Assembly (NCBI GenBank): GCA_026770615.1
Contig: MU631411.1
Coordinates: forward strand, 323,660 to 333,820
Reading direction: 5' to 3'
DNA from: Pavlovales sp. CCMP2436
Taxonomy: Eukaryota > Haptophyta > Pavlovophyceae > Pavlovales
Length of the DNA stretch: 10,161 bases
The notes under the pieces: generated by a model
The model's database searches: none
Seen by the model: only the letters and a program-made list of their open reading frames with translations
What the model was told of the DNA's origin: nothing
Position numbers and translations under genes: made by a program
Part shown: positions 6,928-10,161 of the stretch, piece after piece
How positions within the stretch are numbered: the first letter of the stretch is position 1
Layout of the letters: the number at the start of each line of letters is the position of its first letter

Positions 6928-8347
6928 TATCGGCTTGTAGCAGCAGTTTTAGGGCTAGGTATTGTACACCATCCGGAGCGCTGCGTGCCTTGCCGGCAAC
7001 GATTAGGCGGACGAGATCGTTTGGAGTAGCAAGTGCTTGGACATGTGTTGTCTCTTCGTCCGTCCAGCGTTGAGTCAGGTCAGTCCATTCACTTGGATCT
7101 TGCCATGCTTTGCCCGTAGGCGGGAGGGGAGGGGTTTTGCCTAGTAGTGTTCGAGTGTAGTCTGTAGCTAAACTGATAACTTCTTTTGGCTTTGTTGTGA
7201 CTTTATTTGTTATCGGATGTCCTAACATGTGTACCCCTTGCTGCAGGGATCGTGGGTAGTGGAACTTTCTCGCATTGTCGGTGGCGGCTCGAAATAGCCC
7301 TGTGTTGATTGCATCTTGGGTTCTGTCATCCGCTGCTTTGTTGGCTCCTTTTTGAGCTGCTTCGCACTTGGCGTAGCGTATCACCATGCGTTTTCTGAGT
7401 TCGCTATTGTAGAGTTCTAATTGCGTGATGGTCATCATTCTAAGGGATGCTATCGTGGGTCGATACGGGTCCCGTGCCAGTTGAAGAGTGATCTCGTCGT
7501 CCTGTTCGTCATTTTTTAAGACCGCTTCTGGGTGGTAAGGCAGGACCTCTTGTTGTTTGTCCGCTATTACACAAAATTGCCTCAAGGTATCGACCATCTT
7601 TTTTGTGTATGTATTATTAAAACCCCACCAGCCTTGTAGGTGATATTATTCTTTGTTTTTGTTGCTTATAATATCTCCTGTGATGATTAATGCATTTCTG
7701 TACCACGAATCCATTTGTGCGTGTGGGCCTGCTTCTGGTGACCACGTTTTATTTCGGCACGGACGGCCTGGTCGTGGCTGTTTGCCTAGTCTTGCAGGGT
7801 CAGGTTGTCCGATAGCGTCCTAAACTGTCCGACCAGTGAGTTCAACTAATTGGTCTAATGCATCTTTAAAGGTGAGTGAGCATGCTTGCCATTCGCGAGC
7901 AGCTCATAATTCCGTAAGGACTCCTTTTTCTATGTATGCTCATCGTATTTGCGGGGATAGTGCAGTAAACCAAGCTTCCAGTACAGGACGGATTAGTGTT
8001 TTGGTGCTAAATCGTATTATCCTCTTTTGGCTGGGCGTTGGAGATGCCTCACTTTTCCGTTTGTTATTCGTGGCTCCTTGTGTTATGGGTTTTTGGACTT
8101 GTTGTTTTCTCCTTTGAGGTTTTGGTTCCCTGGCGGTTTTTGTTTCTGACTCTCCTTCAGTGTTGTTTCCTGTGTGGTTGTTTTCGGTTTGTTGCTCTTG
8201 TTCTAGCCCTGCGTGTGGCCTCTTCACCTTTTTGCTTCCCGTGTTCCCTTTGGGCGTAGGTGCTTGCTCTCCTTTGCTTTGTGTGTGTGTTTGCCCTTTT
8301 CTCAGACATTGCTTGTTTTCCTCAGATTTATTTTTCGAATATTCCTT
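6920..8347 (-). pseudogene. Pol N-terminal linker and pre-RT region
   Basis: One frame runs from 8347 to a TGA at 6922-6920, broken by four stops (TGA 7942-7940, TGA 7906-7904, TAG 7822-7820, TAA 7648-7646). The first part (8347-7990) is Lys/Gln/Thr/Asn-rich and basic (REPKPQRRKQQVQKP), like a nucleic-acid-binding linker. The part after 7600 is helical and globular and leads into RT motif 0/1: LLGKTPPLPPTGKAW (about 7150-7105) and SAPDGVQYLALKLL (about 6987-6946), the standard PDG-x-x-x-x-ALK entry of LINE reverse transcriptases. The intact stretch 7597-6920 (225 codons from an ATG) could be mistaken for a separate gene, but the same frame continues upstream through the TAA at 7648 (GWWGFNNTYTKK just before the Met). 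The frame is lost near 6925. Confidence 0.75.
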
Positions 8348-9981
8348 TTACTGCTAAGTTGTTTGTGTTTCGTTTGGTTGGGGTTGTAGGTTCAGTTGGC
8401 ATTTTTATGGCCGGGGCTTGCGTGTGTTCTTGTTGTTGTTTGGGAGTGCTGTTGTCTTCCGTTGTGGGGAGCAGGCTTGGTGGGCGGAGGCCTGCTCGTA
8501 TCATCATTTTTCTATATTGGGGATCGTAGTAGTCTTGCAACGTCTCATACATCTCTTTTGCTGACTGTTCTTGTGTCATGTCCTGTATCCTTGATTTCTT
8601 CCCATTTGGGGTGCCTGGTTTGTGGTGTTCCATTCCGGTGAAGAGTGGTCCTTTCCGTCCCGCTGGTTTTGGTTGTAATTGTGAGTTTTGTTCGGTTATT
8701 CCCATTTGGTTTATAGTTCCCGCCGTGGTTATTGTGGAATTTGGAGTTTGTTTTCCCCCGTTATTTGCAATGCTTGGACCCGCCTCCCCTCCTGGTGAGA
8801 TGTTTGATGTTCCTGTGTTGTTGTGGTTATGTTCTGCTCCGTTTGCACTGCTTGGTCCTGCTCCTCCTCCCGATGAGGTGTTTGGTGTCCTTGAGTTGTT
8901 GTTTGTGTCGGGTGTTTGTGTCCCTTTTAAATCCCTTTTGCCTTTTTGTTCTGTCCATGCCGCTTTGACGTCGTGTCTACCCCCTGGTATTATCGCTTCT
9001 GATCGTTTCTTGAGCGCTTCCGCTGAGAATGTTAGGAGGAGGCTGTGTACATGGCCCCCAATTGTTTCTATTGTCCTTTCTTTGTGTATGCCACTAATCT
9101 TAATTAAATGTTGAAGGCTGATTGAGACTCGTCCTACGTGAAGAAGAAGGGGTCCTCCATTACGTGTCTTCTACCTCCTGCTGCTTCGTAGGTGTTGAGT
9201 CCACTACTTTCGAGTGTGTGTTGGATGTTTTTCTTTGGAGTTTTGCGTAAGCTCTCACACGCGTGGCACTCGTGAAACAGGTGGTGAGCTGTGTCTAGGT
9301 GGTTTGTTCCACTGTATGTTTGGGTGTGCTCATCACACAGGGGGCAGGTGTTTACAAGTTTCTCTCCGTTAGGTAACGTTATGCCTAGGAGATTAGGGCT
9401 GTGCCTTGTCTCTCGTTCGTTGAAGTATGCTCCTGCGTGGTGTGTGAGTTCATAGCATAGAATTTTCTCGTCCATCTCCAATTTATTAAAGCCCTTGTTT
9501 CAGAGTGACGTGGTGGATGCGTAGCGCCATTCTAATTTGTCGTCCGCGATGACGAGGTCGCAGCTACCTTGTTTCGTGTCCGATCGTTTTGGGCTCTTTT
9601 TGCCTGTACTCTGTTATATACCGTGTTTTTTACCTTGGCGGTAACTGCTTCTCCAGTATTGATTTGTGTGAGGGTTCGTGCCGCTGCCAGGGCCACTCTA
9701 GTTACCGAGTGTTGGTGAGCTCCCAAGGCTCTTATGCTTGCTACTCTTTTGGCTCTCATGTTAGCACATGCGTTGAGAATCTGGTCTTCGGAGGACAGGC
9801 CTGCCTTTCGTAGTTCATCTTCTGCTGCTGGTTGAATCTGTGAGTGTCCTTGTTTATGGTTTGCGTGCTCTTCGAGGGCTTTATCGATTTGGGGTTGTGT
9901 ATTTATTTCGTGTGCCGTTTGGCTGGATACGTGCTTGAAAGTTAATAATTTATTCCGCCCGCGTCTCTCAACGCCGTCGGT
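8328..9981 (-). pseudogene. Element B: related zinc-finger module with low-complexity tail, broken
   Basis: Three frames joined by shifts read on the minus strand. Frame one (9981-about 9570) has MRAKRVASIRALGAHQHSV and ends VYNRVQAKRA. Frame two carries LVIADDKLEWRYASTTSL, a TGA (9502-9500), MDEKILCYELTHHAGAYF and the finger CPLC...HLDTAHHLFHEC (9346-9266), ending DPFFFT. Frame three (from about 9150) begins with GRVSISLQHLIKISG and EALKKRSEAI, then runs through an Asn/Thr/Gly/Pro-rich tail to the TAA at 8330-8328. Order and landmarks match the post-RNase H module of element A: W..(A/E)STT(S/A)L, (D/T)EK, G.Y, IT...G, CPL, DT.HHL..EC, F-TGRV.(I/L)S. Either this is the 3' end of a second, 5'-truncated related element, or it is an ORF1 or N-terminal domain built from the same module. 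It starts exactly at the right inverted-repeat arm. Confidence 0.68.
8767..8892 (-). repeat. Degenerate 78-bp duplication in the element B tail
   Basis: GCAATGCTTGGACCCGCCTC at 8767 and GCACTGCTTGGTCCTGCTCC at 8845 begin two diverged units of about 48 matching bases at a 78-bp offset. They encode GGEAGPSIAN and GGGAGPSSAN on the minus strand. Like the tail of element A, this tail seems to have grown by in-frame duplication. Confidence 0.7.
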
Positions 9982-10161
9982 TCATAACGACGTCACTCTC
10001 GCGAGTGAATCCGCCGTGCCAGCAGGTACCTTCAGTGCAAGCTGGAGGCCCACCACTGACAAAAAAAAATCCTTTGAGTTGTCGAACGCGCCCACGTTCT
10101 TGTCCAAAGCCACACTCCGTCTCCGTCGCCGTCGCCTCCGCAGCCTCCATTGCCGCCACGC
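9944..10161 (-). repeat. Right arm of the long inverted repeat (partner at 1044-1265), cut by the window edge
   Basis: Read on the minus strand it repeats the left arm from GCGTGG to GGAATAAATTATT. The block 9944-10035 is nearly identical to 1174-1265. The outer part differs by indels, for example a T-rich insert (GGATTTTTTTTTGTCAG against TTTGTTTGTCAG). The hairpin lies at 9993-10008 and the inward AATAAA at 9954-9949. A 63-codon frame ending VVMNRRR-stop at 9968 runs through it but does not match the frame in the left arm, so coding is doubtful. Homology still continues at base 10161, so the full arm is longer than 218 bp. Confidence 0.85.

Larger units (their letters stand above)
1980..8347 (-). 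pseudogene. Non-LTR (LINE-like) retroelement pol pseudogene: linker, reverse transcriptase, RNase H, zinc finger, Pro-rich tail
   Basis: The domain order in reading direction is: basic low-complexity linker (8347-7600); pre-RT region (7597-6920); reverse transcriptase (about 6990-5930); connector (5923-5182); RNase H (about 4690-4213); a CCHC-like module (4041-3003); and a repetitive Pro-rich tail ending in PRQRVG-stop at 1980. A LINE pol copies its RNA into DNA at a nicked target; RNase H removes the template. RNase H after the RT occurs in I, R1, Tad and RandI/Dualen-type elements, so one of these is likely, but I cannot place the clade. In-frame stops lie at 7942-7940, 7906-7904, 7822-7820, 7648-7646, 6675-6673, 6307-6305 and 5926-5924. 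Frame changes occur near 6925, 6377, 5560, 5337, 4498 and 2711. Two MITEs interrupt it. I recognise neither an APE-type nor a restriction-like endonuclease. The copy is inactive. Confidence 0.88.

Noticed and set aside
6920..7597. Separate 225-codon gene
   Set aside because: The same frame continues upstream with protein-like sequence and its C-terminus enters the RT motif SAPDGVQYLALK, so it is an internal piece of pol.
8578..9114. Long plus-strand open frame (178 codons), hydrophobic and Cys/Phe-rich
   Set aside because: It is the antisense of the Asn/Thr/Gly-rich tail of element B, whose minus frame continues the zinc-finger module. The apparent membrane character is the complement of A/C-rich codons.
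5924..9502. C-to-T (methylation or RIP-like) signature from the stop codons
   Set aside because: Every stop codon is one C-to-T step from CAA, CAG or CGA, so the pattern alone carries no weight. It needs comparison with other copies.
9570..9600. Programmed -1 frameshift at the A-run in element B
   Set aside because: The run (GCAAAAAGAG) does not form a standard slippery heptamer in the zero frame, and other frameshifts and stops nearby point to ordinary decay.

Overview
This is a eukaryotic nuclear window. It holds no bacterial-style operon or ribosome binding site. It has a plant-type leucine-rich-repeat (LRR) gene next to a long CGG run, a large decayed non-LTR (LINE-like) retroelement, and MITE-type DNA transposons with TA target duplications. 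A GC-rich alga or other protist fits this mix best, but I cannot name the species.

Layout. On the minus strand, 666..1 is the 5' part of a secreted LRR protein running off the left edge. Behind it is a GC-rich leader with a (CGG)n tract (946-1049). Next comes the left arm of a long inverted repeat (1044-1265), whose partner is at the right edge (9944-10161). Everything between the arms (about 8.7 kb) is retroelement-derived, and all its coding parts read on the minus strand, from right to left.

From right to left the interior holds four parts. (a) A broken module (9981-8328, 'element B') has a CCHC-like zinc finger and an Asn/Thr/Gly/Pro-rich tail. (b) The main pol-like pseudogene (8347-1980, 'element A') has a basic linker, reverse transcriptase (LxxA/PDG, KKGDP, DIQKAFDTV, GCKQGC, AYMDD), RNase H, a zinc-finger module and a Pro-rich repetitive tail. 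(c) Two 167-bp MITEs in inverted orientation (4044-4210 and 5013-5179) sit on either side of the RNase H segment. (d) About 700 bp of 3' flank has two clear hairpins and one small unexplained open frame.

The retroelement is dead as it stands. I count eight in-frame stops and eight small frameshifts across elements A and B, plus the two MITE insertions in A. The reading frame closes exactly across each MITE if one TA and the element are removed, so both inserted into a formerly continuous coding region. Element B resembles the part of element A that follows RNase H. The locus is therefore either two related elements in tandem or one element that carries the same module at both ends. The inverted repeat around this interior, and the two-copy module, are the points most worth following up.
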